A stretch of DNA of 64,000 bases from Kumtagia sp963829135. Its GTDB lineage: Bacteria; Pseudomonadota; Alphaproteobacteria; Rhizobiales; Rhizobiaceae. How positions within the stretch are numbered: position 1 is the stretch's first letter; every line of letters starts with the position of its first letter. Position numbers and translations under genes: made by a program. The notes beneath the pieces were generated by a model. That model was not told the DNA's origin. It did no database searches and saw nothing but the letters and a program-made list of their open reading frames with translations. The DNA lies in the NCBI GenBank assembly GCA_963829135.1, contig CAWHHO010000005.1, positions 620,001-684,000 on the forward strand. Reading direction: 5' to 3'. Positions 26,201-36,663 of this stretch are shown piece by piece.

Positions 26201-28972
26201 GTCATTGGTGGCGACGAGCGGCAGGCTGGCGGCGATGTCGAGGCTCGGCGCATCCCGGTTCCCGGCAGCGCGGATAGTCGCCTTGCCGATGGTCAGGTCG
26301 ATCGGGCTTTCGGCGGTGCCGAAGGACAGTGGAAGTCCGCCGGCGCCCGTACCCAGCTGAAGCGTTAGATCGAGTGGGCCAGCCGGGTCGATCGAACCCG
26401 CCGCCGATGCGGTCAATGCGCCATTGGCGAGCTCGGCCTTGTCGATCTGGATCGGGCCTGCCTTGTCGAGTGTCGCTGCAATGTCGAAATCTGTCTTGCC
26501 ATCGACGAGTTGACGCAAGCGCGGCGGAAGGAAGCGCGCAAACTCGCCCTGCCCCTTTGCGGAAACGACGCTGCCCTGCTCGGCCGGTTGGTAATTCACC
26601 GAAACGTTCGCGACGACGGCGCCGTCCATCGAAATCGTTCCGGCCGCATTCAACTCGGCTGGGGTGCCGTTGATGGACATGCCGATAACCGCAGCCGGCT
26701 GATTGGGGATAATATCCGCAACCGTCGCCGTTACCTTGCCGTCCAGGGCCGGCTGTTTCAGGTAGTCCGCAACGATCGCTTCGACCGTGAGCGGTCCAAC
26801 AGTCAGCGTGTCGCGTTTAATCGAGTCGGAATTCAGCAGGACCTTCAGCGAAGGCACCCCGGCTTCCACCGAAAACGTCGCAGTGCCCTTCGCAGCGCCT
26901 TCGACCGTCTGATTGGCAAGCGCCGCGAGGCGGGTCAGCTCCGGAAAATCGAACTGCAGCGTGCCAGTCGGCGAAAGCTGTTCGTTAAGCGCCAGCGCAC
27001 CGGTAAGGCGATTAGGGCCGAGCGAAAAATCGATATCGTGCAGTTCGCGCTGGCCACCCGCGGTCGAAGCCAGCGCTTTCCCGTCGATCGCTTCGCCCTG
27101 GAAATTGCCCTTCAACGCAAGCGCCATCTGCGGATTGGCGAGATCCGCTTTGCCGGCGATATTCAGTTCGAGATCGTCGATGCCGCGATCACCAAATGCC
27201 ACGCGGTCGCTGGTTACCGTCAGATCGACATCCGGCGTCGCCAGCGAACCCTTTGCCGTCGCCGACAGCGTGATGGCACCCGACGCATTCGGCGCGATAG
27301 GCGTGATGCTGGCAAGCGCGCCGTTGAGTTCGGCATCGATGCCGCCTTCATGCAACCGTGCCGACCCGTCGGCCGTCAATCCGCCCGACTTCACCGAAAG
27401 CGAGTTCGCCGAGACGTTGCCGGACGAATCGCGTTCCAGGCTGGTGGAGAGCGCGACCTTTTCCCCAAGCACAGGACGGGCCTGAGCAGGCAAGGCCGCC
27501 GAAACCACATCCGCATTCAGCTGCAGCGCGATCGATCCGTCCGCCAGCGAAACATCGCCAGCAAAATTGCCATCGATCGCGTCGCTGCGCAGGGCGCCCT
27601 TGGACAAGGTCAGCTTGTCGGTCGCGAGCAAACCCTCCAGCGACGCCGAGATCTTGCCAGCGACCAGCGGCGCAATCGTCGGATTGTCGATCGTCAGGCT
27701 TGCCGCCGTAGCGGATCCGATAACCGGACCCGAGCGCTCGGATATGTTGAACTCGTCGGAATGCAGCATGATGCCGAGGTCGGCAAGCTTTACGTCATTG
27801 GTGGAAACCAATGGCAGTTTGGCGGAAATATCCAACCCGGGCGCACGTCCGTCACCCAAAGCGCGGATGGAGGCAGAGCCCACGACGATATCGATGGGGC
27901 TTTGGTCTGTGCCGAACGACAAGGGGATGCCGCCGTTTTTCGCGGAAAGCTCCACCGCAAGATCCGTAGCGCCTTTTGGGTCGAACGTACCGACAGCACT
28001 GGCGCTGAGGGCATCGCTTTGCACGGCCGCGCGGTCGATGTCGACGCCGCCATCCTTGGTCAACGTCGCGGCAATATCGAAATCCGCCTTGCCCTCCATG
28101 AGCGACCGGAACCGCTGCGGCAGGAAGCGCCCAAACTCCCCGTCTCCCTTGGCCTCGACGACGCTACCCGCCCCGGTCGCCTTATGCGTGCCGGAAATGG
28201 TGGTGATCAGCGATCCATCGACCGAGAACGTGCCGGTGCCCTTCCAGTCGGCGAGCGGGCCGGAGCCTGTCGCTATGATGTCCACCGCCGGCTGGCCGGG
28301 CAGCTTCAGCAGGTTCGCCAGAATCCCGCCCGATGGTTCCGAGGCCTTCAAGTCGATGTCGAGTTTGTTTTGGTCAGGCGCGAAAACCAGCGACGCCAGT
28401 ACTTGTCCCGCGGTACCATCGGTGCGCTCAACCGCAAGATCGGATTGAACCGACAGCGGAGATGCCTTGACGGCCGCGTTGCCCTTGGCGGCCACGCTGG
28501 CAACCTGGCCACCCGTCACCGCTTGTCCGAGCGCGATGTCCGGCAGGTCCAGTGCCCGGATCGTGATATCGACCGGCAGAGCCCCCGATCCACCTTCGGC
28601 TGCCGGCTCATTCCCCGATTTTGGCAGGCGCGCAACCTCGATGCGTTTGGCGGCAACGAGTTGCGCATTGAACATGCCCGACAGGAGCGAAGTCGGTGAC
28701 CATTGCACCTCGACGCTTCGTGCCATGAGCCAAGGACCCTCAGCATCCTCCAGCACAAGCTGGTCCATGGTGAAATTGCCTGACCAGATGCCATTGATGC
28801 CGCTGATCGTCACCTTCCGGTCAGGTGTCGACGCCATATCCGAGATCAGCGCGGCAAGGTTTTCACGGCCCTTTCCGGTTAGCGTGTAGACGCCGACGGC
28901 ACCCACCGCGAAGGCAAGCACGATCAGGAAGGTATAGAACAGAATCCGAAGCAGTTTTCTGACAATGGTCAT
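23213..28972 (-). CDS. tamB: Translocation and assembly module protein TamB, internally duplicated
   Basis: A 1919-residue TamB/DUF490 protein. Residues about 8-30 form the inner-membrane anchor (LLRILFYTFLIVLAFAVGAV). The long middle is repeated beta-strand sequence expected to form a hydrophobic groove across the periplasm. The last 400 residues are the conserved TamB domain ending in GGIFFEKEY. With TamA it helps insert outer-membrane proteins or moves lipids to the outer membrane. The middle holds two homologous units of about 530 residues, residues about 210-740 and 740-1270. Paired motifs include GEFGRFLPQRFRSL and GEFARFLPPRLRQL, LTIDNPTIAPLV in both, and LRSDAIDG in both. The start is 3 bp after the tamA stop. 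Confidence 0.92.
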   Translation of the reverse strand: MTIVRKLLRILFYTFLIVLAFAVGAVGVYTLTGKGRENLAALISDMASTPDRKVTISGINGIWSGNFTMDQLVLEDAEGPWLMARSVEVQWSPTSLLSGMFNAQLVAAKRIEVARLPKSGNEPAAEGGSGALPVDITIRALDLPDIALGQAVTGGQVASVAAKGNAAVKASPLSVQSDLAVERTDGTAGQVLASLVFAPDQNKLDIDLKASEPSGGILANLLKLPGQPAVDIIATGSGPLADWKGTGTFSVDGSLITTISGTHKATGAGSVVEAKGDGEFGRFLPQRFRSLMEGKADFDIAATLTKDGGVDIDRAAVQSDALSASAVGTFDPKGATDLAVELSAKNGGIPLSFGTDQSPIDIVVGSASIRALGDGRAPGLDISAKLPLVSTNDVKLADLGIMLHSDEFNISERSGPVIGSATAASLTIDNPTIAPLVAGKISASLEGLLATDKLTLSKGALRSDAIDGNFAGDVSLADGSIALQLNADVVSAALPAQARPVLGEKVALSTSLERDSSGNVSANSLSVKSGGLTADGSARLHEGGIDAELNGALASITPIAPNASGAITLSATAKGSLATPDVDLTVTSDRVAFGDRGIDDLELNIAGKADLANPQMALALKGNFQGEAIDGKALASTAGGQRELHDIDFSLGPNRLTGALALNEQLSPTGTLQFDFPELTRLAALANQTVEGAAKGTATFSVEAGVPSLKVLLNSDSIKRDTLTVGPLTVEAIVADYLKQPALDGKVTATVADIIPNQPAAVIGMSINGTPAELNAAGTISMDGAVVANVSVNYQPAEQGSVVSAKGQGEFARFLPPRLRQLVDGKTDFDIAATLDKAGPIQIDKAELANGALTASAAGSIDPAGPLDLTLQLGTGAGGLPLSFGTAESPIDLTIGKATIRAAGNRDAPSLDIAASLPLVATNDVQLSDLGLTLHSDAFNVAARSGRVKGGANASKLTIDNPTIAPLVSGALLAELEGTLSADALVVDKGVLRSDAIDGAFGGTVSLASGAITLQLKADVVSAALPGAIRPLLGGKLALSTDLERDTEGNVSANSLALQSGGLKGGGVIRLSNGQIDADVKGALADVSPLSPQAKGSIAFSATAKGALAAPDVTLSVTSDKMTVAARDIENLRLNASGKADLAKPEASVTLTGTVGGEALDGKAVLNTADGRRAVRDLNLSLGKNRIVGSLSLDADFIPDGTITFDLPDLGPLAALALETVEGSAKGTAAFIRNAGGAQAKIALTSAGITRGDVAVKAVSVNALIANYTTAPGISGTVRAEEVKSGSTAVREIDLGLSMDKGWTRFDGSAKVNAIPLKAAGRVRSAEGATTVELASAQATIQGIKAALARPSTVKIVGGDAALDKFALDVGGGSVTVSGTAGKTLDLSATIARLPASIVNSFAPGLNAGGSISGTAKVTGAAADPNVNYTLDWAGAETAQTRATGAGAFSIRSKGTLAAKRLSFDVNAGNGGGLTMNGGGTVAMVSPPQLNLKFDGAVPFALLSKQLAAQGMALTGAANVNVTVTGTATAPVIGGTIRASGARLVDARSGIAINEIAADVALGSGRATINRLTGKLSSGGEISASGSVGMAAPFPTDIAVKLRDARYTDGQVVTTTLSGDLTLKGSLLAAPLLSGTINLGRTVISIPERLPGSLRALDVRHKNAPASVIAQDKALRPAAAKSGGGSGIALDLAINAPQQIFVQGRGLDAELGGALRLTGSSAAPQAVGEFTMRRGRLSLLGRRLTFTRGILTFSGSMVPYLDMAAESKASDATAMVIVSGPANNPRFSFTSTPALPEDEVLARLIFGRAMSNLSPLQIAQLADAASQLAGGGGSTSLLNSLRDKLGVDDVDVRTNEDGSTAVSVGKYLNDRTYLTIEKGDKAGSGRAAIDLNVGRGVKLRGEARDDGEAKGGIFFEKEY

Positions 28973-28975
28973 CGG

Positions 28976-30895
28976 TCAGAACGCCTGTCCAACGCCGGCA
29001 TAAATGCCGAAATCGGGATCGTCCGGGCCCCGGTTCAACGGAATCGCAGCGTCAACCCGCAAGGGGCCGAATGGCGTCAAGTAGCGAAGACCCAGCCCCG
29101 CACCGACCTTCAGGCCGGCAAAATCCGGAAACTCCTCCTCCGAAACCGTTCCGGCATCGATGAATGGAACGATGCCGATCGTGTCCGTGACCTGAAAGCG
29201 CAACTCAGCGGAGCCTTCGACCAGGGACAGCCCGCCGGTCGGCGTGTCGTCGCGTCGTGGCCCAATCCCCTGATAGGCATAGCCACGCACCGACCCGCCG
29301 CCACCGGCATAGAACCGCCTGTCCGCCGGTATGTCCTCAACTCCCGCGCCGAAGATCGATCCGACGACCGCACGTCCCGCCAGAACGACTTTTCCAGAGG
29401 AATCGAGAGCCTGATAGACGGACGCCTCGCCCTTGACCTTGACGAACGTCGTCGCGTTAATCATGTCGTGCGCCGGCTCAATGTAGCCGAACAGCCTGAA
29501 CCCCTTGGTCGGATTGAGTTTGTTGTCGCGGTTGTCATAGACATACTGCAATGGCGTCGAGACGATGAGGTATTCCTTGTCCGTCACGAACGCATCGGTG
29601 ATGCGCGAATACTCGACTTGCAGCTCAGCGGAAACGGTCTGCTTTTTGGTCAGCTCGTAGGACAGCCCGACGCGACCCTCGGTCGAGAATCGGTCATAGG
29701 CGTCCGGGTGTTCCAACACCACCTCGACACCCGAAATAAACTTCGATGCCGGCCCGACCACCCCCGGCTTTTCAAACATGATGCCAGCATTGTAGTTGAG
29801 CTCGGTGATCGACTGACTGCCGATCCCGGAGATCGATCCTTCGACCCTGAGCTTTTCGGCACGGCCGAACAGGTTTCGATGACCCCAATAGCCTTCGATG
29901 CCCAGCCCGTCAGTGTTGGAGGCGGTCGCTCCCAAACCAAAGAACCGGGGCTTGCGTTCAGTGACCGTTACATTGATCGGAATTTGGCCGTTCGGGTTGA
30001 GAGCGTCAGCTTCGGTAACGGCGACGCTGTTGAAGACGCCCAGCCCAGTCAGTCGGTCGCGCGCCGCATCGAGCTCTTCCGGGGAGTATGTTCTGCCTTC
30101 GGGGAGATCAGCCATGTAGGCGGTAAAATCCCTGTCGACCGCCACGGTTCCATCGACCGTCGTCGGCCCATAGCCCGCGACCGGCCCCCCCGCCACCTTG
30201 ACGGTGACGTCGAGCAACCCGGTGTCGTGATCGGCAACGATGTCGCGGCCCGTAATCTTGGCGAGCGGCCTGCCCTCACTCTTGAGGCGCCGAACAATGT
30301 CTGCTTCTGCCTTGAGTATCCTGCTTGACCCGGCATCCCCTCCCTGGAGCAGGCCGAACTCGTCGGGCGAGAGATCGGCAGCATCGCCCTCGAGCCTCAC
30401 CCTGCCAAGCGTAAAGACCCGGCCAGGAGTTACCGAAATCGTGACGGGCACTGGTCCCGCGCCGAACTCGGCGTCCGGTGGAAGCACATCAATCGACTTC
30501 CCCTGGATCAAAATGTCTACGACGCCGTCGTAGCGGGCAGCCTCATAGAGAGCGGCAACCAGCCGCTCGCGGTCGCCGCGCGCCTTCGTCAGCAGGCCAA
30601 GCGAGCCGGACACCGGGCGCTCGACGTCGCCAACCAGCGACGATGCTCTGTTGAGTTTCGTGGTAAGCTCAGCGTCCGGGTTTTCAAGGGTAACCGTGTA
30701 GTGAAGCGGATCAACGATATCCGCATCGTCGTCGTCGGCGGATTCGAAAAACTTCCATCCGAATATTTCGAAAGCCCGCGCGTCGGAGGATATCGCGACG
30801 AGCGCGGATGTGCAGAGCAGTCCTGAAAGAACCAAATGCGCGACCCGAATGGTCACGGCAACGCACCCTGTACTCCGCGATTTCCGCTTTACCAT
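28976..30895 (-). CDS. tamA: Outer-membrane assembly protein TamA (Omp85 family)
   Basis: A 639-residue protein with a signal peptide (VLSGLLCTSALVAISSDARA), POTRA domains in the N-terminal half (VTISVTPGRVFTLGRVRLEG; INVTVTERKPRFFGLGA) and a C-terminal 16-strand barrel. The barrel carries the Omp85 loop motif GGGGSVRGYAYQGIGP, with VRGY in place of VRGF, and a terminal YAGVGQAF ending in phenylalanine as required for outer-membrane recognition. It works with TamB, encoded directly downstream. It is divergent from the alpha-2-macroglobulin gene across a 245-bp region that must contain both promoters. Confidence 0.93.
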   Translation of the reverse strand: MVKRKSRSTGCVAVTIRVAHLVLSGLLCTSALVAISSDARAFEIFGWKFFESADDDDADIVDPLHYTVTLENPDAELTTKLNRASSLVGDVERPVSGSLGLLTKARGDRERLVAALYEAARYDGVVDILIQGKSIDVLPPDAEFGAGPVPVTISVTPGRVFTLGRVRLEGDAADLSPDEFGLLQGGDAGSSRILKAEADIVRRLKSEGRPLAKITGRDIVADHDTGLLDVTVKVAGGPVAGYGPTTVDGTVAVDRDFTAYMADLPEGRTYSPEELDAARDRLTGLGVFNSVAVTEADALNPNGQIPINVTVTERKPRFFGLGATASNTDGLGIEGYWGHRNLFGRAEKLRVEGSISGIGSQSITELNYNAGIMFEKPGVVGPASKFISGVEVVLEHPDAYDRFSTEGRVGLSYELTKKQTVSAELQVEYSRITDAFVTDKEYLIVSTPLQYVYDNRDNKLNPTKGFRLFGYIEPAHDMINATTFVKVKGEASVYQALDSSGKVVLAGRAVVGSIFGAGVEDIPADRRFYAGGGGSVRGYAYQGIGPRRDDTPTGGLSLVEGSAELRFQVTDTIGIVPFIDAGTVSEEEFPDFAGLKVGAGLGLRYLTPFGPLRVDAAIPLNRGPDDPDFGIYAGVGQAF

Positions 30896-31140
30896 TAACG
30901 CAAACTTACTCCGAACCGTAATTTTGACGGGTCGATATGAACCGTTCGTAAAGGAGCCACAATCGCTCTGTCACAAATTGATGAGCAAAGAATGACTATT
31001 CGCACTACGCTCGTCTTGTGAAGGCGCCGTAACATGTATGAAGACGATGGGAAACCATTGCAGTGAATCGGATCGTTCCGAGGGTGACAATTTCTGGTTG
31101 TGGTTCATGCGTGCGGCTGCAGCGACGCAAGGGGGTTGAG

Positions 31141-34100
31141 ATGTTCCGTTTTCTATCGGCGCTGATTTTCTTGGTATCGGTCTGGGCGCCCGCCCTTGCC
31201 GCAGACGGCCGGACGGTCGTTACTACGCAGAACAGCGACTATTTCGGCTTCGACCTGCGCGGCGAACAGAACGTGACGCTCGATCAATGCAAGACGACCT
31301 GCCTCGGCGACAAGCAGTGCCGCGCCTTCACTTATAATGTGAAAGCCAAATGGTGCTTCCTGAAGTCGGACTTCGCCACGATGAAGACCTTCAACGGCGC
31401 CATCGCCGGCAAGGTCGTCGCAATCGACGGCGAAGCTGACATTGGCGCGCCCCCGGAAATCACTTTCGTTCCGGCCTGGATGGCCGACGAAGCCCGTCAA
31501 TACCGTTCCTCCCTGCTGGCGACCCCTCCCTCCGCTGACGTCGGTTTGGGTGGTCTTGTTGAAGCCGCCGAATTCTCGTTGCTGAGCAACGACGCCCGCA
31601 GCGCCCGCGACAAATACATATCGGCCATCCGCCTGACGCCGGACGACGGCAAGCTATGGCTAGGTCTGACGCGCGCTCTGCTGGCGATTTCGGGCAATGA
31701 TGGCACGGAAACCTCGACGCTCAATCGCGAGGCAACCGATGCAGGCTGGAACGCGTATCAGCTGGTGCGCACGACGGCCGCACGGGCCGACGCGCTGGCG
31801 GCAGTGGCCGTCGGCCTGGATCGCCGCGATCTGTTCCGCCAGTCGCTGCAGGCCTATGAGGCCAGCCTCGCGCTCGTCAATTCCGCATCCTTGCGCGCAG
31901 AATATGAGGACCTGAAGGCCCGCAAGGGCTTCCGCGTGATCGAGCACACGGTGGATGCAGACACACCCTCGCCGCGCATCTGCGCCCAGTTCTCGGAAGA
32001 ACTGGTGAAAACCGGTGTCGACTATGCGCCTTTCGTTACGGTCGACAATGCGGCGCCGAAAGCAATCGAGGCCAGAGACAAGGAAATCTGTGTCGTGGGC
32101 CTCGAGCACGGCAAGCACTACGACGTGACCTTCCGCGAGGGGCTGCCTTCCGCGATCGGCGAGGTGATACAGGCACCCGTTGTGCTGTCCATCTATGTGC
32201 AGGATCGCGGCGCCTCCGTCCGCTTCACCGGCGACAGCTTCGTCCTGCCGGCAACTGCCCGCCGCGGCATCCCGGTTGTCAGCGTCAACATGCAGGTCGC
32301 CGACATGAAGCTGTTCCGCATCGGCGACCGCGCGCTGGCGCAGTTGCTGTCCGGCTATCAATTCCTCAAGCAGCTCGATTCCTACGACATCGAGAATATT
32401 TCCGACCAGCTGGGCGCACCGGTCTGGGAGGGCAAACTCGACATCGCCAACCAGTTGAACCAGGAGATAACCACCAGCTTCCCGGTCGATGTGGCGCTGC
32501 CGAACCGCCAGCCAGGCGTTTATGTCTTGACCGCCCAGCCGGAAAACGATTCGAGCAATTCCTGGAGTTCGCGCGCCACGCAGTGGTTTGTCGTGTCCGA
32601 CATCGGCCTTTCGACCTACACCGGCCAGGATGGCCTCAATGTCTTTGCGCGTGCGCTAGGTTCCGCAAAACCGATGTCCGGCGTTCGAGTTGACCCTGCT
32701 CGCCCGCAACAACGAGATCCTCGGCACGGCCACGACCGATGGCGAGGGCCGCGCGACGTTCAATCCGGGTCTCTCGCGTGGCACTGGCGGCATGGTGCCG
32801 GCGGTGCTGACGGCAAACGCCGCGGGCAAGGATTTCGTATTCCTCGACATGGCGCGAGCCGGCTTCGACCTCTCCGACCGCGGCGTTACCGGGCGTACCG
32901 CGCCTGGAGCGCTCGACGTTTATGCCTGGACCGAGCGCGGCATCTACCGCGTCGGCGAGACCGTGCATGTTGCCGCCCTCGCCCGCGACGACAGGGCGAA
33001 GGCCGTCGAAAATCTGCCCTTGACCTTCGTTTTCGCGCGTCCCGACGGCGTCGAGGACCGGCGCATGGTGAGCGGCGGCGAAGCTGCCGGCGGCCATACG
33101 GTGGACCTGGCGTTGTCGCCGAACGCAATGCGCGGCACCTGGACGGTTTCGATCTACACGGATCCCAAGCAGCCCGCCGTGGCCAGCCACATGTTCCTGG
33201 TCGAAGATTTCGTTCCGGATCGCATCGAGTTCAAGCTCACCAGCGACAAGGACGAGATCGCGGTGGGCGAACCTGCCAACATCACCGTCGATGGCCGCTT
33301 CCTCTATGGTGCGCCCGCCGCTGGCCTGACGCTCGAGGGCGAAACCACTGTCGAAACAACCCGCGAATGGGAGGACTTCCCGAATTTCCAGTTCGGCCTC
33401 GCCGACGAACAGCAGGGCGATGCCACGCGAATCCCGCTCGACCGACCTGCCGGTCGTCGGCGACGATGGCAAGGCGACGTTCCCCGTCCAGATCGACGCC
33501 CTGCCCTCCACCACGCGCCTGCTGACTGCCGGCGTGACGGTGCGCATGCGCGAAAGCGGCGGCCGCGCCGTGGAGGAAACGCTTGACCTTGACATAAAGA
33601 CCCAGGGCGACGTGATCGGTATTCGCCCCGACTTCGAGGGCGGCGAAGTGCCGGAAGGCGCGCTCGCCAAATTCACCGTGATTGCGATCGATCCCGACTG
33701 GCGAGCGCAAGGCGCTGCCCGCTGCACAATGGTCGCTTATCCGCGTCGATCGCGACTACCAGTGGTATCGCAGCGGCAATTCCTGGAACTACGAGGCGAT
33801 CGAGCACACCAAATCGATCAGCACCGGCAAGCTGGACATCGCCGCCGATGGGTCGGCGACGGTATCGATGCCGGTCGACTGGGGCCGTTACCGCCTCGAA
33901 ATCGAGACAGCGGACCCGGAGGGGCCGGCAACCAGCGTCGAATTCGACTCCGGCTGGTATGTGGCTGCGACCTCGACCGAGACGCCGGATGGGCTGGAAG
34001 TCGCGCTTGACAAGGAATCTTACGCGCCGGGCGAAGTCGCCGCGTTAAAAGTGTCGCCGCGCTTTGCCGGCGAATTGCTGGTGACAGTCGGCGCCGACCG

Positions 34101-36601
34101 CCTGTTTCAGACGTTCACGGCAAGTGTGCCGCAAGGAGGGTCGACCGTCGAGATTCCTGTTTCGGCTGAATGGGGCGCCGGCGCCTATGTGACCGCCACC
34201 CTGTTCCGTCCGGGCGAGGCGCAGGAATCGCGCATGCCTGCCCGCGCAATCGGCCTCAAATGGCTGAAGATCGATCCTGGTGCGCGCAAGTTGGCGGTAA
34301 CGCTTTCGCCGGTCGCCAAGACCGAGCCGCACAAGCCGCTGACGATCCCCGTCAGCGTCGCCGGCGTGCCATCCGGGACCGACGCCTATGTGACCATAGC
34401 TGCGGTCGATGTCGGCATCCTCAACCTGACCGATTACAAGGTGCCGGATCCTGAAGAATGGTACTACGGCCAGCGCCGCCTCGGCCTCGAACTCCGCGAC
34501 CTCTATGGCCGCCTGATCGACGGATCGCTCGGCGTCACCGGCAAGTTGCGCACCGGCGGCGACGGCGCGGGCATGACCGCCCAGGGAAAGCCGCCGACCG
34601 AAAAGCTCGTGGCCTTCTTCTCCGGTCCGGTGAAGCTTGACGCCGACGGCAAGGCAACGGTCGATTTCGACATCCCGCAGTTCAACGGCACCGTGCGCGT
34701 CATGGCGGTCGCCTGGACGAACGAAGCGGTCGGCCATGCCTCGACGGATGTGATCGTGCGCGATCCGGTGGTGATCACCGCGGGCCTGCCGCGCTTCCTG
34801 GCGCCCGGCGATGCGGCCGTGATGCGGCTGGACATCGCCAACACGGATGGGCCCGACGGTGACTATCGTTTGCACAGTCGAGACCACAGGCGACCTGTCG
34901 ACCGGCAGCGCGGCGCTGCCTGAGAAGGTCACGCTCACCTCCGGCAAGCGGCAGTCGATTACCGTGCCGCTGATTGCCCAGACGGCGGGCGATGCCTCGC
35001 TCACCATCCGCCTTGCCAATGCGAGCGGATTGACCGTCGAGCAGAATCTGTCGATCCCGGTTCGCCCGGCGGTGTTGCCGGTCACCAACCGCCTTGTCGT
35101 CGATCTCGCTCCCAACAAGAACAGCCTGCGCATCGATCGCGAGCTGCTTGCCGACAGCATCCTGCCCGGCGCCCATGTCAGCGTCGGCGTCTCGCCATCG
35201 GCGGCATTCGACGTGCCATCGCTTTTGCTGGCGCTCGACCGCTATCCATATGGTTGCGCCGAGCAGACGACCAGCCGTGCAATGCCTCTTCTCTATGTCA
35301 GCGAATTCGCGGCAGGCGCCGGAATGGCGGACGATCCGGCGCTGCGGCAGCGCATCCAGGATGCGATCTACCGCGTGCTGAACAACCAGTCATCGTCGGG
35401 CAGCTTCGGCCTCTGGGGCCCGGGCTCCGGCGATTTGTGGCTGAACTCCTACGTCTCGGACTTCCTGACGCGGGCGCGCGAGATGAACTACGAGGTGCCC
35501 AACGCGGCGATGGCGCAGGCGCTTAACAATTTGCAGAACTCGCTCTCCTACGACCTCGACATAGAGGATCGCGGCAGCGAGATCGCCTATGCGCTCTATG
35601 TTCTGGCGCGCAACAAGAAGGCCTCGGTCGGCGACCTGCGGTACTATGCCGATACGAAACTCGAAGCTTTCACCAGCCCGATGGCGGTCGCGCAGCTTGC
35701 CGCCAGCCTGTCGCTTTATGGCGATGCGCAGCGCGCGGAGTCGACCTTCCAGGCAGCGCTGCAGCTTGCGCGCAACGCGACCGAGTTTGACTACTACCGC
35801 TCGGACTATGGTTCGCGCCTGCGTGACAGCGCCGCCATGCTTGCGCTTGCCGCCGAGAGCAAGCCGATGCCGAGCGTCGTCCCGCAACTCGTCAGCCTCG
35901 TTAGCAGCGCACGCAACGAAGCACGCTGGACCAGCACCCAGGACAACGCGTGGATGCTGATGGCGGCTCGCGCGCTGCGCTCCAACGCCGCCGACATGCG
36001 GCTGACGGTCAATGGAACGGAGCACACGGGCATCTATTCCGAGCAGTTCGATGGCCAGACCCTGGTCGATAGCCCGGTGGTAATCGCCAATGCCGGGAGC
36101 AGTACCGTTCAGGCCGTGGTGACGGCCGTTGCAGCGCCGTCCGAGCCGCTGCCGGCCGGCGGCGACGGTTTCTCGATCGAGCGGACCTATTACCGGCTCG
36201 ACGGCACCGAAGCGAATGTCACCGAGGTCACGCAGAACGAGCGTTTCGTCGTCGTGCTGAAGCTCGTCGAGCAGAACTCCTGGGCGTCCCGCGTGCTGGT
36301 GACTGATCTCCTGCCGGCTGGCTTCGAGATCGACAATCCGGGCCTTGTCAACAGCGCCAGCCTCTCCAGCTTCCCATGGCTGGCGCAGACCGAGGCGGCA
36401 CACCTCGAATTCCGCGACGACCGCTTCGTCGCGGCCTTCGACCGCAATGGCGACAGCGGCCGCGAGATCACCCTCGCCTATGTCGTACGCGCTGTGACGC
36501 CTGGCGTATACGCCCATCCGGCAGCCAGCGTCGAGGATATGTACCGCCCGCAATTCTCGGCCCGCACCGCGACCGGGATGATGGAGGTCAAGGCGCCGTA
36601 G
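31141..36601 (+). CDS. PAN-domain alpha-2-macroglobulin family protein with thioester, frame broken by four +1 shifts
   Basis: Removing one base at each of four sites (near 32685, 33440, 33700 and 34872) gives one protein of 1818 residues. It starts with a signal peptide (MFRFLSALIFLVSVWAPALA) and a cysteine-rich PAN/Apple-like domain (QCKTTCLGDKQCRAFTY, KWCFLK). Macroglobulin domains follow, then the thioester motif CAEQ in YPYGCAEQTTSRAM (about residue 1370), an alpha-alpha toroid and a receptor-binding-like end. Bacterial alpha-2-macroglobulins trap proteases through the thioester and sit in the periplasm. Pairing with pbpC downstream matches the known yfhM-pbpC arrangement, linking protease defence to cell-wall repair. 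The ATG at 31141 has a GGGGG just upstream. Confidence 0.85.
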
Positions 36602-36633
36602 GTGATTCGGCGCCGAGATATAGTGATGCGCGC

Positions 36634-36657
36634 ACCCCCTCACCCGGGTGACGGGGT
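36634..36657. repeat. Intercistronic palindrome between the macroglobulin and pbpC genes
   Basis: ACCCCCTCACCC and GGGTGACGGGGT form a 24-bp near-perfect palindrome in the 62-bp gap, 6 bp before the pbpC start. It overlaps the position where the pbpC ribosome binding site should be and could influence its translation. Confidence 0.55.
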
Positions 36658-36663
36658 TAGACT

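Noticed and set aside
24443..28699. Long plus-strand frames antisense to tamB (24443-25702, 25173-26360, 26510-28699)
   Set aside because: The minus-strand TamB protein is clearly real; these frames contain only its reverse-strand composition and repeat where TamB repeats.
32681..34885. Programmed +1 frameshifting in the macroglobulin gene as an established mechanism
   Set aside because: Four programmed shifts in one gene and others in housekeeping genes such as ilvD would be unprecedented; no RF2-like stop-codon cassette is present. Sequence error is more economical.
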